52,463 bases of DNA, taken from the NCBI GenBank assembly GCA_002778455.1, contig PFCD01000014.1:1-52463 (forward strand), written 5' to 3'. Positions 43,744-51,594 of this stretch are shown here, in pieces. Numbering within the stretch: position 1 is the stretch's first letter; every line of letters begins with the position of its first letter. Below the pieces are notes generated by a model. The model was not told where the DNA came from and did not search any database. It saw nothing but the letters and a program-made list of their open reading frames with translations. This DNA comes from Candidatus Micrarchaeota archaeon CG10_big_fil_rev_8_21_14_0_10_45_29 (GTDB lineage: Archaea; Micrarchaeota; Micrarchaeia; Anstonellales; Anstonellaceae). The position numbers and the translations under genes are program-made.

Positions 43744-43763
43744 GCAAAAAACAACCGTAATTA

Positions 43764-43783
43764 AGGGGCTAGCAGCCCCTTTT
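43764..43783 (+). terminator. Terminator-like hairpin between the paralogues
   Basis: AGGGGCT-AGC-AGCCCCT (43764-43780) is a perfect 7-bp stem with a 3-nt loop, followed by TTT. It lies 20 nt after the first stop and just before the GGGTGA ribosome binding site of the second paralogue. It could be a terminator or an attenuator that sets the ratio of the two products; no TATA box for the second gene is obvious. Confidence 0.6.
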
Positions 43784-43797
43784 CACGGGTGAATATT

Positions 43798-44127
43798 ATG
43801 TCGAAATATTTTAATAAGGAAACCCTTGTAAAAATTGCAAATGCCATCGGCGCAACAGTCAATGAGGTGCACACAGCTGTTTTGGAGAGCGGCATGCTAA
43901 ACCTTGCAGCCAATAGCACTAGCGGGTTTGATGTAGTTGCACCTGTGAAAGTTTTTGGAAAAGAGCAAAAAGGGCGCTGCACAATAGAGTTTGCCGACTC
44001 CGGCCGCTTTGAGGCAAAAGTATGGGGAAAGAAAATCCTTTTCACAAAAGAGAAAAGCCCATTTTCCCTAAAAATAGTAAAAAAGGGGCAGGAAACAACT
44101 CAACAACTGCTAAAGCTTGCCAAATAG
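43798..44127 (+). CDS. Small protein, tandem paralogue 2
   Basis: 109 residues from the ATG at 43798, with GGGTGA 5 nt upstream. It is a diverged duplicate of the preceding gene: L-V-K-I-A-N-A-I-G-A-T-V-N-E-V, then G-R-C-T-I-E-F and S-P-F-S-L-K. The second half is beta-rich and basic. The function is unknown. It is convergent with the GlcNAc-1-P transferase gene 27 bp away. Confidence 0.8.
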   Translation: MSKYFNKETLVKIANAIGATVNEVHTAVLESGMLNLAANSTSGFDVVAPVKVFGKEQKGRCTIEFADSGRFEAKVWGKKILFTKEKSPFSLKIVKKGQETTQQLLKLAK

Positions 44128-44153
44128 TTTCTTTTTTTTCTTATTCTAATTTT

Positions 44154-45128
44154 TCACGAGCTTCCAAACACAACTACCACAATTACAGCAATTACTGCCT
44201 CAATTCCAAGCAAACACAAAACAAGATTTCTCTCGCGCATTCCGCCAAATATTTTCAAAACCAAATCCACAAGCCCGCGAATTTTCCCCTCAGGCGCATA
44301 AAGCTTTCCATCTTTTAAAATTGCAAAGCTTTTCGGGAATTTATTATATGCCTTGATAAACCAGTCAACAATAAACGGCGCCATCAAAATTACTCCCGCG
44401 CTTTTGAAGCTTGAAACAATTACGGCGGCAGCAATAGCCGCCCCTATCGTAAATGTGCCAACATCTCCGATAAATATTTTGGCAGGATACCAGTTGAAAT
44501 AAATAAAGCCCAACAGCGCCCCCATCATCGCAGCGCATATTAGCGCCATCTCATTTTGCCCCTGCATTATAGCAAGAGCGCAAAGGGCCGCAAAAATAAT
44601 TATTCCCATTCCCGCCTCAAGCCCGTTAAAGCCTGCAAGCATATTTGTCAAATTCGAGCATACCGCAACCGCCAAAGGAATTAGCAGAAGAGGATAAAGC
44701 AGCCCAAAATCCACCATCCCCAAAAATGGAATTGAAATAGAATTATTTCCCCACATAAGAGCAATCGCCACAAGGGGGGCGGATGCCAAAAGAGGCAAGG
44801 CGGCTTTTACCGATTGCCTAATATCATGAATATCATCATAAGTGCCGATAAGGGCTGTTATGGCTATCACAAGAAGAGCCGCAACCATCCCCTCAAGCGA
44901 GAAAGCTATCCCAAAATTCATATACAGCAGGCTTCCAATCAGCGCAGTCGCCAAAAACGCGCCAACAACCGCCATTCCCCCCATTTCCGCAACTTCGGGC
45001 TTTCCCTCCTTATGCATATCCTGCCCGACTATTTTCTCATTTTTCATTTTGGCAATAATGTGCTTTGTGAGAAAAAATGAAAAAATAGCGGCAAAAAGAA
45101 AAATTATTGCAAGAAACAAAATTTCCAT
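44154..45128 (-). CDS. GlcNAc-1-phosphate transferase (MraY/Alg7-like)
   Basis: 324 residues with about ten transmembrane helices. Family motifs: G-T-Y-D-D-I-H-D (Mg-binding Asp pair), N-M-L-A-G-F-N-G-L-E-A-G-M-G, and F-I-G-D-V-G-T-F. These enzymes move a HexNAc-1-phosphate from UDP to a polyprenyl phosphate. In archaea this usually starts lipid-linked oligosaccharide assembly on dolichol phosphate. The neighbouring HMG-CoA reductase supplies the isoprenoid precursor, and the flippase at 38.6 kb could translocate the product. Confidence 0.9.
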   Translation of the reverse strand: MEILFLAIIFLFAAIFSFFLTKHIIAKMKNEKIVGQDMHKEGKPEVAEMGGMAVVGAFLATALIGSLLYMNFGIAFSLEGMVAALLVIAITALIGTYDDIHDIRQSVKAALPLLASAPLVAIALMWGNNSISIPFLGMVDFGLLYPLLLIPLAVAVCSNLTNMLAGFNGLEAGMGIIIFAALCALAIMQGQNEMALICAAMMGALLGFIYFNWYPAKIFIGDVGTFTIGAAIAAAVIVSSFKSAGVILMAPFIVDWFIKAYNKFPKSFAILKDGKLYAPEGKIRGLVDLVLKIFGGMRERNLVLCLLGIEAVIAVIVVVVFGSS

Positions 45129-45173
45129 GAAAAATACTCCCTCATTAATCTTTTAAGCCAATTCCACGGCCAA

Positions 45174-46433
45174 TTATTTTTTTCTAAGCTTGGCAAGCGC
45201 TTCCTTTGCCCCTGCCGCACTTATTTTTCCCCCTTTTTGCATAAGCGCAACAACTTTTTCCATCTCCCCCTCTTTTGCCCCTGCCGCGGATGCCAAATGC
45301 CTTGCATGCAATTTCATATGCCCTTTTTGTATTCCTTCATCCGCCAAGGCGCGCAAGGCTGCAAAATTTTGCGCCAACCCCACTGCCGCCATCACCTGCG
45401 CCAATTCCCCTGCGCTTTTTACTCCCAATATTTTCAAGCACATTTTGGCAGTAGGATTCACGCCCAAAGAGCCGCCCACAGTGCCAACAGCCATTGGCAA
45501 AACAATTTTTCCCTCCAAATTCCCATCAGCATTTTTCCTAAAAGTTGTAAGCGCCCCGCTCTTTAGCGCAGAATATGTGTGTGCCCCTGCCTCAACTGCG
45601 CGCCAGTCGTTTCCGCAGGCAATGCAAACCGCGTCAATTCCGTTCATTACTCCCTTATTATGCGTGGCTCTTCTGTATTCATCTGCCATAGCCATTGCCC
45701 AGCAATCCAATATCGATTCAACCACTTGCTCGCCGCCAATATCCTCCTTTTTCCATATTGCAACCGCGCTTGCCATTCTTGCAGTTGCCAAATTGCTCAA
45801 TATTTTCAGGCGTGTTTTCCCTCCCGTTATTTCCTCCAAAAGAGGGGCTATGCCCTCCAGCACCGTATTTACAGCATTCGCGCCCATGGCATCGGCAGTA
45901 TTTATGAAAAATTCAACAACAAGCATTTTTCCCCTTACTGTATTTATGCTTCGCGGGCTCATGCCTCCCACTCCCCCTCCATACGGGTGCAAATGCGAGG
46001 CATTCTCATCCGCCTTTTTCACTATTTCCTCCCTTCTCTTCTCAATTTTAATTATCGCATCATCAACATCTTTTATTCCAACAAGCTGTATTTGCCCAAT
46101 CATTATAGAGCCGGTGTAATTTGTCCTAAACCCGCCCGTATTTTTGCAAAGCTTTGCCCCATTGCTCGCCGCCGCTACCACCGAGGGCTCCTCAATCGCC
46201 ATAGGCACAACCGTTTCCTTGCCGTTTATTATGAAATTCGGGGCAAGCGAGAGAGGCAAGCCTATAGTGCCAATCACATTTTCGCTCATCTTATCCGCAA
46301 CACTTAATGGAAGAGCCCCCTCTTTTTTTAGAAGCGCCAGCTCCTCCTTGCCAAGCTTTAGCAGCTTTGCCGCCCTCTCCTGCCTTTCCTCAATAGTTAA
46401 TTTGTAAAATCCAGACCATGGGCTTTCAACCAT
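45174..46433 (-). CDS. hmgA: HMG-CoA reductase, class II
   Basis: 419 residues from the ATG at 46433, preceded by AGGTG at 6 nt; a TTG at 46457 is possible. It reduces HMG-CoA to mevalonate for archaeal isoprenoid lipids. The start (S-G-F-Y-K-L-T-I-E-E-R) and E-N-V-I-G-T-I-G-L-P-L-S-L-A-P-N-F mark class II, the form found in Pseudomonas and a few archaea such as Archaeoglobus; most archaea have class I. G-M-S-P-R-S, G-x-D-A-V-C-I-A-C-G-N-D and H-A-R-H-L-A carry conserved active-site residues. It is next to the GlcNAc-1-P transferase gene. Confidence 0.93.
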   Translation of the reverse strand: MVESPWSGFYKLTIEERQERAAKLLKLGKEELALLKKEGALPLSVADKMSENVIGTIGLPLSLAPNFIINGKETVVPMAIEEPSVVAAASNGAKLCKNTGGFRTNYTGSIMIGQIQLVGIKDVDDAIIKIEKRREEIVKKADENASHLHPYGGGVGGMSPRSINTVRGKMLVVEFFINTADAMGANAVNTVLEGIAPLLEEITGGKTRLKILSNLATARMASAVAIWKKEDIGGEQVVESILDCWAMAMADEYRRATHNKGVMNGIDAVCIACGNDWRAVEAGAHTYSALKSGALTTFRKNADGNLEGKIVLPMAVGTVGGSLGVNPTAKMCLKILGVKSAGELAQVMAAVGLAQNFAALRALADEGIQKGHMKLHARHLASAAGAKEGEMEKVVALMQKGGKISAAGAKEALAKLRKK

Positions 46434-46533
46434 ATTTACACCTGCAATAATAGCCAAAACAAGCTATAATAAACCTCACTATTAACATGCTAATTTTTCG
46501 TCATTTGGCTATTTTTAACTCTCCTCTCCAAAA

Positions 46534-47802
46534 CTATTTTTTCTTTCCCATCTTCTCAGCTATTTTTTTCACAGGCGCATCCGTCCTTATTCCTGTATTC
46601 TTAAAATGGGTGCGCGAGGCAAAATAGCCCTCTCTCTTTAGGGAATTTATCAAATCTTCGCTTTTTGGCAGATTCACAAAATATTTTTTCGCAATTTTGT
46701 GCACATCATAATATAGCGAAGGCCCGCCAATTTCCCCGGAAATAATCTGCAAAAATTGGGCCAGAGAATGCTTGTCCAAATAATTTCTTTTTGCAAGAAG
46801 CTTATTCATTTCCTCCAGTTTTTCCCTCTCGCACCATTTTCCAGCCCATAGCGGCCCTGCCCATTGCATGCTTTTGCCGCATTGCGGGCATTTCTCGCGA
46901 GGAAAATTAGTAGATAAATTATGATGCATGCAAAAAGGGCAATATTCAATATATCCTTTAGCCAATTTGGCACTTTCCGCCGCCGCGTCCGCCCCTTGCT
47001 TGACTTTTGCCAAAATTTTCAGATAATGAAAATGCGAAAAGCAAAATTGAGGCTCCAAAGCCCAATTATACGATGCCGCCACAGAGGCGATTTTTCCAAG
47101 CAAAATGCGCAATGCCGCCTCATGGCAAAACTCATTGTTTATTGGCTGTGTTGAATAATTTTTTATGCATGCTTTTTTTTGCGCCCCGCACAGCACAGCC
47201 ATGTCTGTGGCGGTTATTGAAATATATTTCTCCCTCTCTCCCCCAACGCATGAGAAAAGCGAATCCAAATAAGGCATCGGGGTGCCGAAAGGGTCAATTT
47301 CAGCAAAAGAGAAAGTTTTCATTCCTCCCTCTTTGCATGCAAATGAGGGGTTGTCATAAAAATACCTGTTTACATCCCATTCAAATATTTCATATTTTTT
47401 CTTTGAAATTTTATTTGCTTTCAAATTTTCCCGCAGGCTTTTCAGGGCATTCTTGCTTCTGTCTATAAAATGCACTTTTTCAATATTCTTATTCTCAAGC
47501 AAATACCTTATTCCCCGCGCCCCGCTGGCGCAAAAAGCATCTACTCCTAAATCTATCTGTGGCAAAGTGCCTACCCACAAAGAAGTCAAATCCCTGCATT
47601 GGCGCATCCTCTCATTAAAAAACGTGCTTTCAGACGCATAAATTTTTGCAAGCCCTTCCTTGGAAAATTTCTCTTTTCTCGCCTTTTCAATCCCGCTTAT
47701 TTTCATGCTTTCTTTTTTTGCATCTTTCTTCTTTTGCGCATTTTTCACATTGCCAATAATATGTTTTTTCTTATTTTTTTCTTTAGCGGGTTTGGAATTC
47801 AT
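46534..47802 (-). CDS. trm1: tRNA (guanine26-N2)-dimethyltransferase Trm1
   Basis: 422 residues. Trm1 dimethylates G26 of tRNAs using S-adenosylmethionine. The AdoMet site is D-A-F-C-A-S-G-A-R-G-I-R, the catalytic motif is E-I-D-P-F-G-T-P, and the C-terminal zinc region has C-P-F-C ... C-P-Q-C. The first 35 residues are an extra lysine-rich extension (K-E-K-N-K-K-K-H) that may bind RNA. The start codon is only 8 bp from that of the divergent gene at 47811. Confidence 0.93.
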   Translation of the reverse strand: MNSKPAKEKNKKKHIIGNVKNAQKKKDAKKESMKISGIEKARKEKFSKEGLAKIYASESTFFNERMRQCRDLTSLWVGTLPQIDLGVDAFCASGARGIRYLLENKNIEKVHFIDRSKNALKSLRENLKANKISKKKYEIFEWDVNRYFYDNPSFACKEGGMKTFSFAEIDPFGTPMPYLDSLFSCVGGEREKYISITATDMAVLCGAQKKACIKNYSTQPINNEFCHEAALRILLGKIASVAASYNWALEPQFCFSHFHYLKILAKVKQGADAAAESAKLAKGYIEYCPFCMHHNLSTNFPREKCPQCGKSMQWAGPLWAGKWCEREKLEEMNKLLAKRNYLDKHSLAQFLQIISGEIGGPSLYYDVHKIAKKYFVNLPKSEDLINSLKREGYFASRTHFKNTGIRTDAPVKKIAEKMGKKK

Positions 47803-47810
47803 GAACTAAT

Positions 47811-49124
47811 ATGGATAAAAACCGCTTAAAAAGCCTGCCCTCCTATCTGAAAAACATGGGCATAGCAATAGTTTATCCAAGTGTGCTATCAGGCAGGCTG
47901 ACCCCTCCGCCAAGCAATGAAATGGCTATAAGGCATTTGTGGGCAGCATGCCTTGGCGCAGGGGGGGCAATTGGAAACTGCCCTGCAACCGATGACGTGC
48001 GCGCAATACTAAAGCTTGCAACCCAATTCGGCGCAGACATAAAATTCTCGCACCATGTTGCAGACATCCTCTCCCCGGGGCTTCCTTTCCCCACATCTCC
48101 GCTCACATGCTATTCAAATTCGCGTGCTTCCAGGCTTGCGGTTCCGCTTGCTATGCTTTTTGGCACCAGCACCTCCATAACAGGCGCAAAAATTCCTGAT
48201 TCTGCTTTAGCGCAAATAGACTCTTATGCAATGCAGCTTGATTTAAGGATAACAAAAACAAGCAACGAGCTCTCTGTACAGGGCCCTCCGACAAATGACT
48301 GGCTCGAGCTAAAAAACCGCGAAGGGCTTTACTGGGCTTCGGGCTTTATGATGGCATTTCCTTTGGCAAAGTTTGAGATGAAAATATTTATGGATGACTT
48401 TGTAGCCTCCCACCCCTCCACAAAGCTTACTATTAACACATTAGAGCTTTTTGGAATAGGGTATCAATTTGACGAGGATGCCGGCGCGCTTACGATTGCC
48501 GCGGAGCAGCAATACCCCCCAATTTACTCTGATATAGAAAACGATTACAAAACAGGCTCATATTTTCTCGGCGCGCTTGCAATGGCGGGAGACGGGCAGG
48601 TGATTCTTCCCAAGGACTCGCTTCAGCCGCAAAGAAATTTCTGGAAAATATTTGAAGAGGCAAAAATTCTCACCTTTTCTCCAGAAGGCAGTGAGGCGCA
48701 AATAAACTCCTCCTACCCCCTGCCGCTTGAGAAAGAGATAGACATTCGCCATTACCCTTCTCTTTTGCCTTTGGCAGCAGTGCTTGCCACTCAGTCATCT
48801 CATAAAATAACCAAAATAGGGCCTCTCTTTCCCGTCTCTCCAAAAACCCTCGCGCGCGCAAAATTAATTTCCACTGCCCTAAACGCGCTTGGCGCAAATT
48901 CCCATATTCAGGACTCTTATCTTTATGTGCACGCCTCTTCCCTAAAGGGCGCTTCCGTGGATTGCGGGTATGACGGAAGAGTAGCAATGGCACTTGCTTT
49001 GGCAGGATTGGTTGCAAAAGGGAAAACCTCCATAAGCGGCGCCGAAGCCGCCTCGCGCATATGCAGAAATTTCTGGTCGGATTTGAAATCAGTAGGCGCA
49101 AAAATAAGTTTTGCAAATAAATAA
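47811..49124 (+). CDS. EPSP-synthase-fold protein lacking catalytic residues
   Basis: 437 residues. Its length and whole-length pattern match 5-enolpyruvylshikimate-3-phosphate synthase: S-G-R-L-T-P-P-P-S at 27-35, D-D-V-R at 61-64, S-R-A-S-R-L-A-V-P-L-A near 104, N-D-Y-K-T-G-S-Y-F-L near 244, and D-G-R-V-A-M at 388-393. But the P-x-S-K-S motif reads P-P-S-N-E (N36, E37), the catalytic Asp of P-D-A-A is S317, the K-E-T-D-R motif is gone, and the late Lys is R416. It is therefore probably not a working EPSP synthase. No other shikimate gene is near. A non-catalytic or altered-substrate role is inferred. Confidence 0.8.
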   Translation: MDKNRLKSLPSYLKNMGIAIVYPSVLSGRLTPPPSNEMAIRHLWAACLGAGGAIGNCPATDDVRAILKLATQFGADIKFSHHVADILSPGLPFPTSPLTCYSNSRASRLAVPLAMLFGTSTSITGAKIPDSALAQIDSYAMQLDLRITKTSNELSVQGPPTNDWLELKNREGLYWASGFMMAFPLAKFEMKIFMDDFVASHPSTKLTINTLELFGIGYQFDEDAGALTIAAEQQYPPIYSDIENDYKTGSYFLGALAMAGDGQVILPKDSLQPQRNFWKIFEEAKILTFSPEGSEAQINSSYPLPLEKEIDIRHYPSLLPLAAVLATQSSHKITKIGPLFPVSPKTLARAKLISTALNALGANSHIQDSYLYVHASSLKGASVDCGYDGRVAMALALAGLVAKGKTSISGAEAASRICRNFWSDLKSVGAKISFANK

Positions 49125-49212
49125 CAAGAAACCCTTTGTTTCTGCTTAAAACACAAGATACATTTATAAACATCATCTAACACTATATCCTGTATAATCT
49201 GTGGTGTAATAT

Positions 49213-49989
49213 ATGGATGTTCTAAGAAATTATAGAGGTGTTATAGGAAACCATATTCACGCAAATAACAAAACCTTTACAGTCAGGCATTCCTACGGCA
49301 GAACAGCTTCTTCACCTCATGGTACGGGGGGCATAACCGTCCCCGAGGCATTCAAAGAATACGGCCCCTCCATAATCAAACACAAAGATTTGGATTTTCT
49401 TTCCACGAACAAGCAGATAAGTAAAGACCTCCACTATGGCAGAGTCATGCTTGAAATCTCTCCTACAATGTCAAAGCTTATGGGCGCCAATTCAGTTGAA
49501 AATGGAGAGATAGCTTCTCTTCCTCTTGGTGATATGGGGAGGGAAAATGGAAAAATATTTATAGAAGGGAGTTATGAGGGCGAAACCACCCGAATGCTTC
49601 TTTTCAGCGAAGCGCAGGCAAAGAAAATGGGCATAGACCTAAACAAGCCCGCCTTTGTGGCAATAGAAGACGGCTATAACATTGTGGATGTGCACAAGTA
49701 CGGATATGCAATCGATGTTCCTGAAATAGCTCTTCCAAACCTGCGAATATACTATGGCTCTTTCTACAACGGGGCGCTAAGGCATGTTGATGGCGAGTTT
49801 TCAATCCCTGTAAAGGAAATCGCGCAAGCCTTTGATGCAGAAACCACGCGTTATTTCTATTATTTCAAGCCCGGTCCTGCCGTCCGCGAATACTCCGGCG
49901 ACCCCTCAGACAATTTCCGTGTATCTTTTGGCCCCGTCGACCGGCTCTTATGGCACGGCCGTTTCGGGGTGCTGAGCGATGAGAGCTAA
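49213..49989 (+). CDS. Hypothetical protein
   Basis: 258 residues, no family recognised. The start is set by GGTG about 7 nt before the ATG and by a TTTATAAA box at 49161-49168. The N-terminal 50 residues are His/Gly/Thr-rich (H-I-H-A-N-N-K, A-S-S-P-H-G-T-G-G). The middle looks like alpha/beta folding (A-F-V-A-I-E-D-G-Y-N-I-V-D-V-H-K-Y-G-Y-A-I-D-V). The C-terminus is Tyr/Phe/Gly-rich. It has no membrane segment. A small hairpin overlaps its stop (GCTAA/TTAGC). Confidence 0.8.
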   Translation: MDVLRNYRGVIGNHIHANNKTFTVRHSYGRTASSPHGTGGITVPEAFKEYGPSIIKHKDLDFLSTNKQISKDLHYGRVMLEISPTMSKLMGANSVENGEIASLPLGDMGRENGKIFIEGSYEGETTRMLLFSEAQAKKMGIDLNKPAFVAIEDGYNIVDVHKYGYAIDVPEIALPNLRIYYGSFYNGALRHVDGEFSIPVKEIAQAFDAETTRYFYYFKPGPAVREYSGDPSDNFRVSFGPVDRLLWHGRFGVLSDES

Positions 49990-50019
49990 CCGGTGCAACT
50001 CTTAGCCGGAAAATTCGCA

Positions 50020-50253
50020 TTATTCTTTTTTCCTGAACGCGTCAATAAGCCCGTGCGCATAATTTATTGCCCCAAACGCAGTTACATAATCCTTTTTTTC
50101 CAAAAAGAATTTCGTATCCTCGCAATAGCGCGCAGCCAAATCCAGAATATGCGCATTTGAAGAAGTTTTTTTCACTTCCTTTGCATTGGCATAAAATTGC
50201 TCAATATCCGAGAGAATTCTTCTCTTTTGCCCATCTTCCCATTTTTTGTCCAT
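50020..50253 (-). CDS. DUF357 family protein
   Basis: 77 residues. The C-terminal segment (A-A-R-Y-C-E-D-T-K-F-F-L-E-K-K-D-Y-V-T-A-F-G-A-I-N-Y-A-H-G-L-I-D-A) matches the archaeal DUF357 family, a small helical domain of unknown function widespread in archaea. It is predicted to be an all-helical cytosolic protein. It is convergent with the gene at 49213, 30 bp away. Confidence 0.88.
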   Translation of the reverse strand: MDKKWEDGQKRRILSDIEQFYANAKEVKKTSSNAHILDLAARYCEDTKFFLEKKDYVTAFGAINYAHGLIDAFRKKE

Positions 50254-50349
50254 ATCCTCTTTCCTCTTCTTGTAATCATGCTTATAAACTTATATTTGCA
50301 ATAAGATAAACCATCCTTAAATTAAAATAACAGTACTTTAGGTGAAACT

Positions 50350-50463
50350 TTGGGATCAAGACCGCGAAAATGGAAGAAAAAAGGGCGTATGCGCTGGAAA
50401 TGGCTAAAGAAGCGAAGAAAGCGCCTCAAGCGCAAGATGAAGAGAAGGGTAGGCGAGCTGTAG
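50350..50463 (+). CDS. rpl41e: Large ribosomal subunit protein eL41
   Basis: 37 residues, almost entirely Lys, Arg and Trp, reading [20 protein letters not shown] and continuing with a K/R-rich helix. Archaeal eL41 has this composition and size. The start is a TTG at 50350, with GGTGA 4 nt upstream; an ATG at 50389 would give a 24-residue form. A TATA-like stretch (CTTATAAACTTATATTT, 50281-50297) lies upstream. Such a short TTG-started frame is easily missed by gene callers. eL41 sits at the interface of the two ribosomal subunits. Confidence 0.82.
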   Translation: MGSRPRKWKKKGRMRWKWLKKRRKRLKRKMKRRVGEL

Positions 50464-50564
50464 GGCTAACCTTTCTTTTATGCATTTTTCTTTATCATTT
50501 TTTATTTATTTCTCTCTTATCAATAAGCTTATAAACCACCTTTTTAAACCACTAAAACCACAAT

Positions 50565-50573
50565 ATTTAAATA
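50565..50573 (+). promoter_or_regulatory. TATA box of the CAP-domain gene
   Basis: ATTTAAATA (centre 50569) is 27 nt upstream of the ATG at 50596, consistent with leaderless transcription. The rest of the gap 50464-50595 holds T-rich terminator-like sequence after eL41 and no gene. Confidence 0.55.
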
Positions 50574-50595
50574 CTTACAACACCCTATTATATTC

Positions 50596-51381
50596 ATGAA
50601 AAAGATCCATTTCATGGCAAAAGCGCTCCCCCTAGCCCTGCTTCCCATTCTCTTCCAGGGCGCCCGCTGCCAGATTCCGGATTCCTTGCAAAAAAAGGCG
50701 CCAATCTCATACGAAAAAGCAGGCGCCTCAAACACAGTCCCTATATTGCAAAGCCCCCATCTTCTCTCAATGCCTGTTGCCTCAAATGCAAAAACTTCCT
50801 TTACCCCGGATAATTTTTCTCCAAAAGCTGAAAACATCCAACCCGCAAAAAAACAAATATTGCTTGATAGCGCCTTTGTGCAAAAGCTTCGCCTTGCCTT
50901 CCTCGGCGAGGTAAACAAACTAAGAAAAGAGGGCGGAAAAACTTCCTCTCCCAAATTAAACGGCGATTACTCTCAAACCGCCCAGGATTATGCCCAGCTT
51001 CTCTCAACCCTTCCCATGCATGAAAGAGGGCATTATGCAACAAACATACAAAAACGCCTCCGGCATTTGCAAATGCAGGAAGGCACAGACCCCTTTAGCA
51101 TTCGCGAGTGCATCCATTCCCACGTTTCCTTTGCAAGCATAAGCGACACCGCCGCCATGCTTGAGGAGGCAAGAATAAGCGCAAGGGCGCTTTTCAACGC
51201 CCTTACCCGAAATAATATGGGGGAAATGGTGCGTGCCCACAGGCAAATTCTTAACGGAAATATCTCTGACGCAGGCATCGGAATATCTATTAATGCTTAT
51301 ATAACGCCCTTAAACGGCAGCGAAAGCGCATATTGCCTTGAATTTACAATTGTCTCAATAACAGGCAACAAAAAGAAATAA
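50596..51381 (+). CDS. Secreted CAP-domain (SCP/YkwD-like) protein
   Basis: 261 residues. A signal peptide is visible (M-K-K-I-H-F-M-A-K-A-L-P-L-A-L-L-P-I-L-F). Then comes a Ser/Pro/Lys-rich linker to about residue 95. Residues 96-256 fit a CAP domain: F-L-G-E-V-N-K-L-R-K-E-G-G, A-Q-D-Y-A-Q-L-L, E-R-G-H near 143, and A-G-I-G-I-S near the end with a C-terminal strand. The two classical catalytic-like His residues are only partly conserved. CAP proteins act outside the cell, with varied and often unknown roles. Lipoprotein anchoring at C25 is possible but uncertain in archaea. Confidence 0.7.
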   Translation: MKKIHFMAKALPLALLPILFQGARCQIPDSLQKKAPISYEKAGASNTVPILQSPHLLSMPVASNAKTSFTPDNFSPKAENIQPAKKQILLDSAFVQKLRLAFLGEVNKLRKEGGKTSSPKLNGDYSQTAQDYAQLLSTLPMHERGHYATNIQKRLRHLQMQEGTDPFSIRECIHSHVSFASISDTAAMLEEARISARALFNALTRNNMGEMVRAHRQILNGNISDAGIGISINAYITPLNGSESAYCLEFTIVSITGNKKK

Positions 51382-51442
51382 GCCAACCCTGATTCCATTT
51401 TCCGCCAGGCAAAGCACATCCCATAATTTAGCCAAGGCAATA

Positions 51443-51469
51443 TTTTTTCCCGCTTTCCGCAGGAAAAAA
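51443..51469. terminator. Inverted repeat in the spacer after the CAP gene
   Basis: TTTTTTCC (51443-51450) and GGAAAAAA (51462-51469) form an 8-bp stem with an 11-nt loop. It is a plausible terminator for the CAP gene. The spacer 51382-51594 holds nothing else recognisable apart from the next promoter. Confidence 0.45.
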
Positions 51470-51563
51470 CAAATAATGATTGCCATAATCTTTTTTAGGC
51501 GCAAGCTTTTCCCTCCCCCTGCAGAAAAAAACGCAACTTTTTCAGAAGAGCGCCTCTGCATAT

Positions 51564-51572
51564 ATTTATATT
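51564..51572 (+). promoter_or_regulatory. TATA box of the right-edge gene
   Basis: ATTTATATT, centred at about 51568, lies 27 nt upstream of the ATG at 51595, the spacing seen for other leaderless genes in this window. Confidence 0.55.
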
Positions 51573-51594
51573 CCTCATCTGCCCATTCGCCTAT

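Noticed and set aside
49840-49989. C-terminus of the protein at 49213 as a second DGR target (ends R-F-G-V-L, like R-L-G-V-L at the left edge)
   Set aside because: The codons before it are not NNC-biased, the rest of the protein is unrelated to the left-edge gene, and a five-residue similarity is easily chance.
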